Source of the DNA: Epiperipatus broadwayi
Lineage: Eukaryota > Onychophora > Udeonychophora > Euonychophora > Peripatidae
DNA: 64,000 nt
Reading direction: 5' to 3'
Assembly: GCA_028023455.1 (NCBI GenBank)
Contig: JAQFVV010000018.1
Location: forward strand, 11,678,771-11,742,770
In this document: one piece after another, positions 23,866-35,040 of the stretch
Numbering within the stretch: the stretch's first letter is position 1
Layout: each line of letters starts with the position of its first letter
Translations under genes and position numbers: made by a program
Notes under the pieces: generated by a model
What the model was told of the DNA's origin: nothing
What the model saw: the letters and a program-made list of their open reading frames with translations, nothing else
The model's database searches: none

Positions 23866-24583
23866 GTAATTGACATTTAAGCACTTGGAGATGCCAAGTA
23901 AAAAAAGCTTAACACTGAAACAGTCCCTTACCATGCTTTCAATGTCTTTGTCATGCTATTATAATCATAGCAATGGATGAATAATTTGTGGATTGAAGGT
24001 GTAATATAAATATCATGTAAAATGTATGCAAATAAGCTTAAATGCCCCACTTTTTAGAAAGTGGGGAACATGATTTTTTTTGTTTGTAGCATTGGCATTA
24101 TTGGCAATATGCCAAGCCTCTTTTGTTTTGTCAATCTTTTCTATACATACAATGCTGGCTGCAATAGGTTCAAAAGTATGACCAAGTTGGTATTTTCATG
24201 CTCAAGAAATGTGGATTTATGTTTTAGATTGTTTTTGGCTCTTTTGTACAATATTGTTTCTGGGATAGTCTTGTTTCAAAGCTGGCATGGTATTCTCCAA
24301 AATACATGGTTCTGCAATTGATTTGATGCAAAACAATGCCAATGCTATACATAAATAAGAATCCTGCTTCCCCTTTCTAAAAAGCGGGACATTTAAGCTT
24401 ATTTGCATACAATTTACATGATACTTATACTATACCTTCTGCCCACAATTATCATTTATTGCTATAATTATAATATCATGACAAATATGTTGAGAGCATG
24501 CTAAGCATACTATATTAAAACTATTTCACTGTTAAGCTATTTTTTACTCAGCATCTCCATACACTTAAATGTCAATTACAATT
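23866..24583. mobile_element. long inverted-repeat element
   Basis: The left arm (about 23866-24105) is mirrored by the right arm (about 24330-24583). AATTGACATTTAAG at the left pairs with CTTAAATGTCAATT at the right, and GCAAATAAGCTTAAATG at 24028 pairs with CATTTAAGCTTATTTGC at 24390. Arms are about 240 bp with small indels, and the loop is about 225 bp. The open frames of 86 and 63 codons in the loop have no recognisable transposase motif. It is probably a nonautonomous DNA or foldback transposon. Confidence 0.75.
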
Positions 24584-24589
24584 GCTTAA

Positions 24590-24828
24590 GAATAGTAAAC
24601 TAATGGATTATAAGAATTAAAATAGAAGTAATAAATGGACACTAACCCTCAAACTAGATTTTGTCTATTTGTATTTGCCCATAATGAGTACTAGATTATT
24701 TTCTAATAGCTTTTATTTCTATTATACTAACCAAGTTAATGACACAATATTGTTTGCCTGAAAGTTTGTGATGATGGCATTTTAATAATAATTATATATT
24801 GGACAATTTCCATTATCTAACATTGAAT
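24590..24828. other. AT-rich spacer
   Basis: Nothing recognised between the inverted-repeat element and the second SINE. Confidence 0.5.
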
Positions 24829-25088
24829 ATTAAATGGTTAAAGCATTCCCTTAAAATTTAATATTCAAAAATCTAAAGGTTCAGGTTCAATTCCCATTTG
24901 AGTTCTGTCACTGATCATTTTTGCAATACCTGAAGAAGAGAGTAGAATAATAATACCACTTGAAATATTGTATTATATACTAAATTGTGTGTTATTATTA
25001 TCAGTTTAATAAATTGGAAAGCTTAAATAAAACTTAAATTTTTATAGACATTCAATATTTAATGATATATGATGAAAATAGCCCATAT
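24829..25088 (+). mobile_element. tRNA-derived SINE, copy 2 (5' truncated or decayed)
   Basis: It matches the 6.6-kb SINE from GGTTAAAGC (end of the A box), through the B-box variant GGTTCAATTCC (24884-24894), CTGTCACTGATCA and CCTGAAGAAGAG, to the 3' block TTTTTATAGACATTCAA and GATGAAAATAGCCC. It lacks the 42-bp minisatellite, so copy lengths differ mainly by that array. It is older or more diverged than copy 1. Confidence 0.75.
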
Positions 25089-25228
25089 ACAATTACTAAT
25101 GATTCAATAGTTTCAGAAAACTTATATTGAATTCAATTCATTTTGTTTTATGATAAAAATGATGACAAATAGATGTTTCTAATCTTCTGTACCGAAGCGA
25201 TAAATTATCAATGTCCAGAAATTAGTTT

Positions 25229-25395
25229 GATGTGATGTGATGCCCTGTGATTTCTCTTTAAACCGAGTCAGGAATCTCTAAACAACTATGCCCAGAGAAA
25301 CCTGTTAGCCACTTTCCATTCCCTTTCCATTCCCCATTCTAAGTTTTCCCATAATCAGCTCCATACTGCCCTCTAGTGTCCAGTTTTTTTTTTAC
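25229..25395 (-). repeat. interspersed repeat with ATCAC-type tail, copy 2
   Basis: In minus sense it reads AGGTTTCTCTGGGCATAGTT, continues to CGGTTTAAAGAGAA, and ends GGCATCACATCACATCA, matching 5846-5927. Upstream in minus sense it includes CACTAGAGGGCAGTATGG. It abuts the 3' end of the minus-strand Penelope-like copy. Confidence 0.6.
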
Positions 25396-25419
25396 ATATT
25401 TATAAAGCTGGCTTTATAA

Positions 25420-26720
25420 ATAAATATAAAAATAAAGTCTTCTGGGTTAAACTCTGTATTATTTCTTTTAAATCCCTGATGTTTTGCCAATTATCATTCA
25501 TTATTGTCAAGGTTATGGTCTTAATGAAGAAGAACTGTTATGTCCTAAGTAATAAAAAAGATTGAGCATAAAGTAAAAACAATGAGCATAAAGTAAAACA
25601 ATCATTCTTATAAATATTTGATAATTGATTATTCAGCGAATTAAAAAAATTTTATTTCCTTCAGTTTTACAATTAATTGATTTCAAGTTGATTTTAGAAG
25701 ATAGAGATAAAATAAGTGGTCTCTTTGTGCTTTATCAGACTTATTTAAACCAGTAGGTATTTTTAATATTTCAATAGACTCTCTCATCATTCTCAAATTA
25801 TACTTTTCCAAATTAGCAATTATTTTAACATTATCAAAGTCAAAGATGTGGCCAATTTCTTTAAAAATGCAAAGTAAAAGCTGATGTATTTTAACATTTG
25901 ATTGAAGGCATTTTGATGCTCCCTAATTCTGAAATTAATTCATCCATTGCATTGACCTTCATAGCTTCTTGTGAGTTATGAACATAGGATTTCATTGACA
26001 CCTTGGTATTCCATAAGTACTTAGTCTTTAGGTTTATGGGAAAATCTTTTTTTTTTGCCTAGTGGAAAAGGTTGTCTTAATATTGACATTAGATAGTCTT
26101 CTACTGATCTTATTAGTGAGTCCTTAAATATAATGTAAAACAACTCTATAATTAATCAAGTTGTCAATTTTATCATCTTTTTTTCTCTTAGTATCAATGC
26201 TATGCAGATTTTTTATTGTAATCATTAGAAAGTAAAATATTTTTAGTTCTATTTATTGAGCAATATGATCTTTATCATCAAAAGTTTTTTTTAGAACAGA
26301 AAGAATATGAGCAGGATGATGATGAGAATTGGAATTAAGATCTCTTTATATAGGTAGATTTTCTGTAAACAGACATTCATAAAGAATGATCAGATTTTCT
26401 ACCAATTAAAACATCTAGAAAATAAATTGTTTTATTTCAACTTCCATGGTAAAATTAATATTATGATACCATCCATTAAGAAAAACAAAGCAAAAAAAAG
26501 AATTCAAGGCATCAATACTATGAGACTATATAAAAATGTATCATCTACATATCTGAGCCAAATGGAACGTCATTAGCTTCATTTAATACTTGGTTTTTCC
26601 AAAATTATTCATGAAGAGATTAGCAATTACAGATGACAATGGAGATCCCATAGAAAGTCCTTTAATTTGTTTTTACTTTTGAAAGTCATGAAAAAAATCT
26701 TTTGATGGAAGCATATAGTT
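25420..26720 (-). mobile_element. Penelope-like element copy 1 (RT and GIY-YIG remnant)
   Basis: In minus sense the RT block KGLSMGSPLSSVIANLFMN lies at about 26660-26605 (family: GxxMGSPLSPxxANxxM). WLRYVDDTFLYS is at about 26560-26525, with the catalytic YVDD intact. FTMEVEIKQFIF and RKSTYIKRDLNSNSHHHPAH then give the RT thumb region. The linker KISRRLSN follows, and a degraded GIY-YIG domain where YQGVNEILCS and RSYEGQ replace the YxGVYxIxC and SYIGQ motifs. GHIFDFDNVKIIANLEKYNL and MRESIEIFK close the nuclease. Many stops and frameshifts are present. A 3' region ending near 25420 is shared with copy 2. The 5' part of the ORF is missing beyond 26720. Confidence 0.8.
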
Positions 26721-27525
26721 TGTCTGATAAAGATCAACTTGTTCAATAAATAGAACTAGCTAAAAATATCATATATAAAACTTTACCTAGCATTGGTACT
26801 AAGAGTGGAAAAAATGATAAAATTGACATCTAGTTATAAAGTTATTTTAGCTTATATTAATGGAGTCACTGATAAGATTAGTAGAAGACTATCTAATTTC
26901 AACATTAAATCTACCTTTTTCACTAGCAATGAAAATTGGTGATTTTTTCCAATAAATCTAAAGACAGTACTTTTGGAATATCAAGGTGTCTATGAAATTC
27001 TATGTTCATAGTGCTCAAGAAGCTACATAGGTCAATCCAATAGATGAATAAATGTCATAATTATGAGCATAAAATTGACTTCAATCAAATTAAATCAGCT
27101 TTTACTTCACATTTTTAAAACATTGGTCACATACCTGACTTTGATAATGCTAAAATTACTTGCTATTTTGAAAAAGTATGATTTGAGAACTATGAGAGAG
27201 TCTATTAAAATATTCAAAAGATGAAGTGGTTTAAATAAATCTGATAAAAGATAATGTATTACAATCTTTTGGAAACTACTTATTTTATCTCCATCTTCTA
27301 AAATCAACTTGAAATCAATTGTCAAACTGAATGAAATTAATCTACTTATTTTGAATAACCAACCATCAAATATATATATATAAGAATGATTGTTCTTTAC
27401 TTCACACTCTATCTCATTATTATTTAAGACATAACAGTTCTTCATTAAGACTTTAATCTTGAAAATGAATATTTCATTGAACTTAAAATAAGACATGGTT
27501 TAATACCCAAAAAACTTTATTTTCA
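26721..27525 (+). mobile_element. Penelope-like element copy 2 (GIY-YIG half)
   Basis: In plus sense it starts within the region after the RT (GATAAAGATCAACTTGTTCA, homologous to copy 1 in the opposite orientation). It continues through VTDKISRRLSNFNIKSTFF to a better-preserved GIY-YIG domain: GVYEILCS at 26985, SRSYIGQSNR at 27018-27047, then EHKIDFNQIKSAF, NIGHIPDFDNAKI and YDLRTMRESIKIFK. There is a stop inside the Cys motif and a frameshift after SNR. The 3' untranslated part (GACATAACAGTTCTTCATTA near 27428) matches copy 1. The 129-codon minus frame over 27107-27496 is a shadow. Confidence 0.8.
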
Positions 27526-27558
27526 TCACATAATTATGAAAATATTATATATATATAT

Positions 27559-28685
27559 CATTAAAAACCAGTAAACACTTAGACAATCCCAATATTAATA
27601 ACAATCAATAATTTCAAACTGTTGTCAAGACAATCTCCTCTTAACAATAGAGGTAGAAATTCACCTTTATTAATTATTTTTTAATTCCACCTTTATTAAT
27701 GATCCAATATATTTATATAGATCTTAAAGATTGTAACTTGATCACAGAGATTGAAATTATTGATACAAAGAAATTTAAATAAACTTCTTTAAATAGGTAA
27801 ATATAACCTGTTCTGAATGTAGACAAATAAATAGTCAATTATAACATTACAAATTGCAATTATGAATTTCAAATATTCAAGGCTAAATGGATTTGTAAGT
27901 AATCATTAAAAACCAGTAAAGACTGAGATAATCTCAATAACAATCAACAATTTCAAACTGTTGTCAAAGCAACCTCCTTTTAACAATAAAATGAGATTCC
28001 ACCTTTATTAATGATTGATCCAATATATTTATATAGATACTTACAAACCCATTTAGCCTTGAGTATTATTATACATATTATTTAAGTAATTATAATAAAA
28101 ATAAATTTAAAGGTACTAAACTATTAAAAGCAGTCTTTAAAACGGCAGAAGCACTTTCAGTTAATTTCTTAAATCTGTCTCAACAATTTTGTTTTAATTA
28201 ACAGACATTTATTTAAGTAATACTTTGGGTGAAATTTGAAATTTATAATTGCAGTTTGTAATGTTATAATTGACTATTTATTAGCCTGCATTGAGAACAA
28301 GTTATATTTATCTATTTAAAGAGCTTTATTTAAATTTCTTTGTATCAATAATTTCAATCTCTGTAGTCAAGTTGCAATCTTTAGTGTCTATATAAATATA
28401 TTGGACCATTTGTTAATAAAGGTGGTTTTCCACCTTTATTATTAAAAGAAAGTTGCCTTGACCATGGTTTGAAATTGTTGATTGTTATTGATATTGGGAT
28501 TGTCTAAGTGTTGATTGTTTTTTAATGATTACTTACAAATCCATTTAGTCTTGAGCATTATTACATTTATTATTTAAATAATACTTTGGGTGTAATTTGA
28601 AATTTATTTTGTAATGTTATAATTGACTATTTATTAGTCTGCATTCAGAACAGGTTATATTTACCTGTTTAAAAAAGTATATATG
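27559..28685. repeat. nested inverted-repeat cluster
   Basis: The block CATTAAAAACCAGTAAACAC with ATTTCAAACTGTTGTCAAGA (27559-27640) recurs in direct orientation at 27903-27985 and inverted at about 28446-28540. The block around TATAACCTGTTCTGAATG (27805) is inverted at about 28635 and again near 28290. At least three units of about 330-470 bp lie in both orientations, sharing CCACCTTTATTAATGATCCAA. They do not code for protein. The cluster starts directly after the Penelope-like copy. Confidence 0.75.
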
Positions 28686-28749
28686 TATATTAATTAAAAC
28701 CAATTCATATATCACATGACCTATATAGCTTGCATTACTAATACATAAT

Positions 28750-29860
28750 AATAAAGAGCATGCTAATAACTCTAAAGAAGCTTATTTTTTTATGATAAAT
28801 TCCACAAGAGAAAGCATTTAAAATCTTTATCTTGAATTGTCCCCAACCCCACACCAGTTTTGAACTATTGCTCTCTTCAATGAGGAGCTAGGACATTAGA
28901 TTCAGAATTCTAACTCAAGCCAAGCATTTATCTAATACTTAAATATTAAGAAGAAGATCTGTAATTGTCTAATATCTATATGTCTGCAGATTCAGCTCTT
29001 CAACTGAAAAAGTTACATAGGTCTGAAGTAAAGTCATTTACTCCATATATTAGTAGACTTAGCAATTTAATATAGCCAAAACCCTAACAGCCAAATTATA
29101 AATATTAATGAAAACAAGTCATATATCACATGACCTATATAGCTTGCATTACCAATATGTAATAAATAAAGAGTGTGCTAATAACTCTAAACAAGCTTAT
29201 TTTTTTACGATAAATGCCACAAGAGAAAACATTTGAAATCTTTATATTGGATTTTTCCCATCCCAGACTGGTACTTAGCTTGAGTTAGGATTTTGAATCT
29301 AATGTCCTATCTTCTCACTGAAGAGAGTCATGGCTCAAAACCAGTCTGGGGATGGGGACAATCCAAGATAAAGATTTCAAATGCCTTTTCTTGTGGCATT
29401 TATCATAAAAAAATAAAATTGTTTAGAGCTATTAAAACACTCTTTATTTATTACATATTGATAATGCAAGCTATATAAGTCATCTGATACATGACTTGGT
29501 TTTTATTAATATTATAATTTGGCTGTTAATGCTTTGACTATATTAAATTGCTAAGACTACTAATATATGGAGTAACTGAATTTACTTCAGGCCCATATAA
29601 CTTTTTCAGTTGAAGAGCTAAATTTGAAGACATATAGATATCTAAGAATTTCAGATCTATTTAATAATTAAGTATTAGATAAATGTTTAGCTTGTGTTAG
29701 GATTCTGAATCTAATGTCCTAGCTCTTCTCTAAAGAGAGCCATAGCTCAAAACTGGTCTGGGAATGGGGACAATCCAAGATAAAGATTTCAAATGCTTCT
29801 TCTTGTGGCATTTATCATAAAAAATAGGCTTATTTGGAACTGTTAGCATGCTCTTTATAT
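28750..29860. repeat. 1.1-kb palindrome of family A repeats
   Basis: Four family A units are arranged as two minus units (28750-28960, 29155-29272) and two plus units (29276-29450, 29685-29860). Their spacers are also mirrored: CTTCAACTGAAAAAGTTA near 29003 pairs with TAACTTTTTCAGTTGAAG near 29600. The outer ends AAAGAGCATGCTAATAACT and AACTGTTAGCATGCTCTTT mirror each other. Arms are about 525-575 bp and the centre lies near 29275. The 61-codon frame at 29293 is a shadow of the repeat. Confidence 0.8.
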
Positions 29861-29869
29861 ATATAGTGT

Positions 29870-32430
29870 CTGCTAGGATAATTTTCTGACAAAATACTAA
29901 TAGGATTGCTCATTCATTATCAAAATAATACTTTTATTTTACTTAGAGTGTTGAAGCTTCCAAATTATTAGCTTGAACAGTATAATAGGAATAGAAGTTA
30001 ATTCTATATGGAAATAAAAATCAAGTGCTCCTTTTTGGCACATGGATAAAATAATCTAGAAATGAAAATGGTGTGTGTATCTAGTGACTATCACTAGGCA
30101 GATAGCTCTAGAATACAGTAATAAATAATAGATTACTGATGCTAATAAATATATTAAATGTAAGATAGGAGAATTGTGCACTGCTTTCTTCCAGTATAAA
30201 TCTTTTAACTATCGAAAGTTATGCAGTTTGTGTTTTAGATTCAATAAACTTATTTCATCTACTTAAATATGAAGACTTAAGAAACAATAAAAACATTAAA
30301 AAAAATATTGATTAATTCAAAATATTTACTTTTGTATTTCTGGTTTTGGCTTATGTGTTCTGAATGGTATCTTAAGTTTCCACTAATATAAGTCAATACA
30401 TTTTAATGAATTAATCGCGGCAATCTTTTTCCACAATTTTACATCAAGAGTTAATAATAATAATAATAAAATACTTTGATTTTTTTTTTCGAGATCTTAA
30501 AAGAATTAGATGGAAATTTTTCTAATGCTCCTTTCATTATTATTACTGTATGCTTTTTCACATGTTACACAACCATGGACAAATACATGCCATATAGTTA
30601 TGGCAAATTTACTTAGCAAGTTAGTTATACTTTTTTTCCTTTATTGTATTTGTAATTGATTTGCTTATATGTTTTGGACGTTAGCTAAATAAAGGTTTAT
30701 TTCTTATGTTAATTTTGTTGCTGTAACCAAAAGTGCGTTCAGCTACAGTTAACAAAATTAATATACAAACTAAAACATTACTTAGATAACTTTCAAAGCA
30801 TTTAAGCAAACCAATGAGAAAGTTACGGTAAATTTAATCAAGCATTGCATAGAAAATACTAAGCAATTGATTAGTATATCTAAATAGTAAAAATTATTTA
30901 GTCAACAATAGATGATGAAGTTATGAGTACTTGATTGTGACAGATAGACTTTTTTTTTCTACTTGCAGACTGATTGTTTTACATATTTAATAAAAATTGG
31001 AAGTTAATTGTAAACAAATCAAGAACAATTTACAAGAGTAAGTCACATTGAAATGCCACAATTGTTAAACAATCTAGAATAGTATATGATGATATATTGT
31101 GCTAGTTAGGTAGTTGACAGAAAGCCTACCCAGACAAATAGCAAGCTAACAGTTGATATCTAACTATTTGTAAACAGAGAATAAAGTAAGAAAACTGCAA
31201 AAATTCTTACCAACTAATTGTTGACTAAAGTGGCGACTCACTATAGTCTATTTATCATTTTTATATATATTTATGTGTCATATAATCCCCACTTTTGAGA
31301 AATATGTAAAAAACAGCTTTTAATAGTTCTCTGCAAGATGCAAAAATATCTTGGTGATGGAGAGATATTAATCATCAGGTTAGTAAACTATTGAATTGGT
31401 GAGTTTTTTACTGGGGAGTGGGGTAGAATATTATCATTTACTAACTAGTGTTTGGGTAACTAGCTAGGCTGGCTATACAGTTTAGAAAACATTCTAAAAC
31501 TACTAGAAAATCTTTAATTTTGAATTTTTGGCTTTGCATGTGGATGCATTTACCATTTTACAAAACAATATCTTTTTCATGATATATATATATACACACA
31601 CATAAATAAAGAGATGCCTTTTTAGTGTTTTAAAACATTTCATTGAGATTGTGAAATGTAAATTAGATTTATTTTGGCAATGTTGAACAAATATAACAAT
31701 ATTTAAAAATTCCTGAAATATTAGATAATATATCTAGTTTGAATAAAGCTATTCGAGAATAAAAAAGAGCTGAGAATCTTTTTACAACTACTTATTTAAT
31801 GATAATAATTGTAAAAAAAAAAAATACTATACATGTTATTTATCTAAATAAGAAACTGGAATTTACAAGAAGTGACAGTGATTTCCTCTACGACTGTAGG
31901 CAATAAAATTAACATTGCAAAGCAATATTACCTACTCAGATTCCCGCGGAGCTGTTCCCACATTAAAAAAAAGAAAAAAGGCAGAATCTAAATTATTGCT
32001 TAAGTTATAATTATTAGAAAATTATTAAAAACTGTCATAGAAATAAATCATTACCATAAATATAATTACTACAAATGTTACAAAGTAATTTATTTAAAAT
32101 AAACAAGGATAAAAATAGCATAATAGGTTATATCTGTTTTTGGATTATCAAGATAAAAATATTTTATGGAAAGAAAATGTGACCTACGGTCTGTGAGGAT
32201 TATATGAAATTAATCAGCATTAATATGATGTGAATAAGTTACTTTTATCATTATGTGAAAAGAAGAAAAAAAAGGTTTTATTAATAAATTTTAAATCAAC
32301 CCTATAATATGAAGGATCAAACTCAATCTGCGATTGAACCATTTAATTAATATTTCTATTTTCAATTTTAGTCTTATATGTTTTGTTTATTTTTTTTTTT
32401 TAAAAAAAGTATATAACTTTATTTAATAAC
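29870..32430. other. AT-rich DNA, nothing recognised
   Basis: There is no defensible coding or repeat copy. Short AAT runs occur near 30455 and a TA/CA run near 31583-31602. Confidence 0.6.
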
Positions 32431-32440
32431 TGAAACACAG

Positions 32441-33826
32441 ATAATCACCAATATAAGTATTTCATGCTAAACCAGCAATCATCAGTTGGTCCAGATTATC
32501 ATCTCCCACATATATATACTATAAGTGCTCAGATATATTTTAAGATAGACAATCTTCATACTTTAATGGACAGGCTCCAATCTACTACACACTCCAACTC
32601 TTCAACTGTCCATCCAATTGAAAATTTGATGATGGAATGCTTGAAGTCAACTCTGAGGCTGAGATTCTTGTCACACCCATGTTGACCTAAGGTCAATCTG
32701 AACCCCACATGAACAGGACATAATCCATTTAATACATATGCAAGGATGGGCAGTCAATACATATGCAAGGATGGGCAGTCATCTCTACAATGTAATAACT
32801 GAAACACAGGCTTTTATATACATGTGTCTATATATGTATTAGATAGGGTATATGAGCACAGACTTTCACACAACCCACCACTCTCCTATCTATTACATAT
32901 ATAGACACAGGTATATAAAAGCCTGTGTTTCAGTTATTACATTGTAGAGATGTCTGCTCATCCTTGCATATGTATTAAATGGATTATGTCCTGTACATGT
33001 GAGGTTCAGATTGACCTTAGAACAACATGAGTGTGACAAGAATCTAGGCCTCAGGGTGGCCTTTGAGTATTCCATCATCAGATATTCAATTGGGTGGACA
33101 GTTGAACAGTTGGAGGGTGTAGTAGATTGGAGCCTGTCCATTAAAGTATGAAGATTGTCTATCTTAATATATATCTGAGCACTTAATATATGTGGAAGAT
33201 GATAATCTGGACCAACTGATGATTGCTGGTTTAGCATGAAATATGGATATTGGTGATTATTTATCTTTTCAGCATATATGTGTTTGAGTGTATCAGTGTT
33301 ATTAGATAGAGTGGAGAGTGGTGAGTGTGTGAAAGTCTGTGCTCATATACCCTATCTATTACATTTATAGACACGGGTATATAAAAGCCTGTGTTTTAGT
33401 TATTACATTGTAGAGAGGTCTGCCCATCCTTGCATATGTATTAAATGGATTATGTCCTGTACATGTGGGGTTCAGATTGACCTTAGGTCAACATGGTGTG
33501 ACAAGAATCTCAGCCTCAGGGTGGCCTTCGTGCATTCCATCAGCAGATTTTCAATTGGATGGCCGGTTGAAGAGTTGGATTGTGTAGTAGATTGGAGCCT
33601 GTCCATTAAAGTATGAAGATTGTCTATCTTAATATATATCTGAGCACTTGTAGTATATATATATGTGGGAGATGATAATCTGGACCAACTGATGATTGCT
33701 GGTTTAGCATGAAATACATATATTGGTGATTATTTATATTTTCAGCATATATGTGCTTGAGTGTATCAATGCTATTAGATAGAGTGGAGAGTGGTGGGTT
33801 GTGTGAAAGTCTGTGCTCATATACCC
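32441..33826. repeat. 470-bp unit: one inverted and two direct copies
   Basis: Copy 2 (32887-33352) and copy 3 (33353-33826) are tandem direct repeats. Copy 1 (about 32441-32846), preceded by an inverted end fragment (32847-32886), is their reverse complement. Each unit holds GGTATATAAAAGCCTGTG near its start and GCTGGTTTAGCATGAAATA near its end. Copy 1 also has a 26-bp internal duplication (ACATATGCAAGGATGGGCAG) at about 32735-32785. The frames beginning MLNQQSSVGPDYHLPHI occur once per copy because the units are similar. A TATA-like TATATAAAAG and a downstream TTTCAGTT suggest an LTR or a promoter-bearing satellite. No TG..CA termini were established. Confidence 0.8.
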
Positions 33827-33829
33827 TAT

Positions 33830-34050
33830 CTATAACTTTATTTAGTAAGATTCTGTGCAAAGCAGGAATTTATATTTATTAGTTATATACATCGTAATGT
33901 CCTACATGATATTGCTGCAATGGTGGCCTAAGCCCATGAATTATGGTTCTAGCTCTATCACTTTCTGAGCAATAAACTATTTGATTATTTAAAAATATTA
34001 TTACAGTTTTATATTAACAACAAATCACCTAATTCTCCAGAGTACCCAAT
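33830..34050. other. AT-rich spacer
   Basis: Nothing recognised beyond a GC-richer patch near 33915-33965 (GGTTCTAGCTC), which resembles a B box only weakly. Confidence 0.4.
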
Positions 34051-34057
34051 ATAAAAG

Positions 34058-34268
34058 CGACTCTCCATTCTAATGCTATCTATCATATACTTGAGTAGAT
34101 CCTAATTATCAGGTACATTTAAAAATGGAGTTAAATGTGTTTTATGGATGCATAGTTTTCATCTATGAATCCCAAACATCATTGATAACAGCAAAAGTCA
34201 AAAACTTATCTAAAGATGGGGATTTAATTAATCAAGCTTACTGTAGAAGACACTAGAGTAGAGAGTAT
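34058..34268. mobile_element. MITE family B, copy
   Basis: The left end CTCTCCATTCTAATGCTATC and the reverse complement of the right end (CTCTACTCTAGTGTCTTC) are imperfect terminal inverted repeats continuing into a TTGA block. The whole is about 210 bp and noncoding. The same ends occur at 40010-40216. Confidence 0.55.
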
Positions 34269-34535
34269 GAATTGTTTAAAAGAAAATTTGATAGAATCAT
34301 AACTTTCATTTAGTATTTTATTTATTAATCTGATAATATTTAAAAGACAATTATGACAAATGAATTCATGCTTGTCTTATTATGTAATATAAAAAAAAAA
34401 TATTGTCTATAAGCAGATCATTTCCTTTTTTATTCAAAAATTCTCAGTTCACAAATGATTAGAAAATAACAAACAGATTACTATCAATAAGATGGGTTGA
34501 TTTTTTGATAAAAACTTTATATACTAATCTCTATT

Positions 34536-35040
34536 ATAGATGTACTTAATAATTTCTAATCCATCATACATTCTTGAAACATATAAAAACATTTTAAAAA
34601 ACAAATGACTCTCAAGATGCATTTTATGCTAAACCAGTACTCATCAGTTGGCCCTGGTCACAATCTGTTACATATATCTTTATCATATGCTCAGTATTTA
34701 TCAATACTAAATAGTTACATTTTGGTTTACAAGTGTCAAACTTTCTTCACCCACAGCTTTGATACAATTCATTCTAGATAAATATCTTAACAATTATCAC
34801 TAATTATTTATTAAACTAGAGATTATCCCTAATGCAGATATAAACTTTAAGTCTAGTTAAAGATTAATATATCTGTTTTTTAATTAAATACACACGCATG
34901 GAGTAATTCAACTTCATTTTTCTTTTTCAGCATAATATCATTTATAGATGTACTTAGAATTTGACATTCCATAAATCATTCTTGAAATATAAGAATAAAG
35001 ATATTTCAAAAGACAGATGATTCCCATAATGCATTATTTT
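34536..35040. repeat. direct duplication plus fragment of the 470-bp unit
   Basis: ATAGATGTACTTA followed by CATTCTTGAAACATATAA and CAAATGACTCTCAAGATGCA (34536-34625) is repeated with changes at 34944-35035. Between them, 34626-34680 (ATGCTAAACCAGTACTCATC) is a fourth, truncated copy of the end of the 470-bp unit found at 32.4-33.8 kb. Confidence 0.55.

Noticed and set aside
24061-24408. 86- and 63-codon frames as transposase genes
   Set aside because: They lie in the loop and arms of an inverted-repeat element and have no catalytic or DNA-binding motif.
27107-27496. 129-codon minus frame
   Set aside because: It is antisense to the GIY-YIG region and 3' part of the plus Penelope-like copy, where the plus-strand motifs are recognisable.
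32464-33860. Three similar frames beginning MLNQQSSVGPDYH
   Set aside because: They were not called genes: the similarity follows from the DNA repeat, and the frames differ in length and end at different points.
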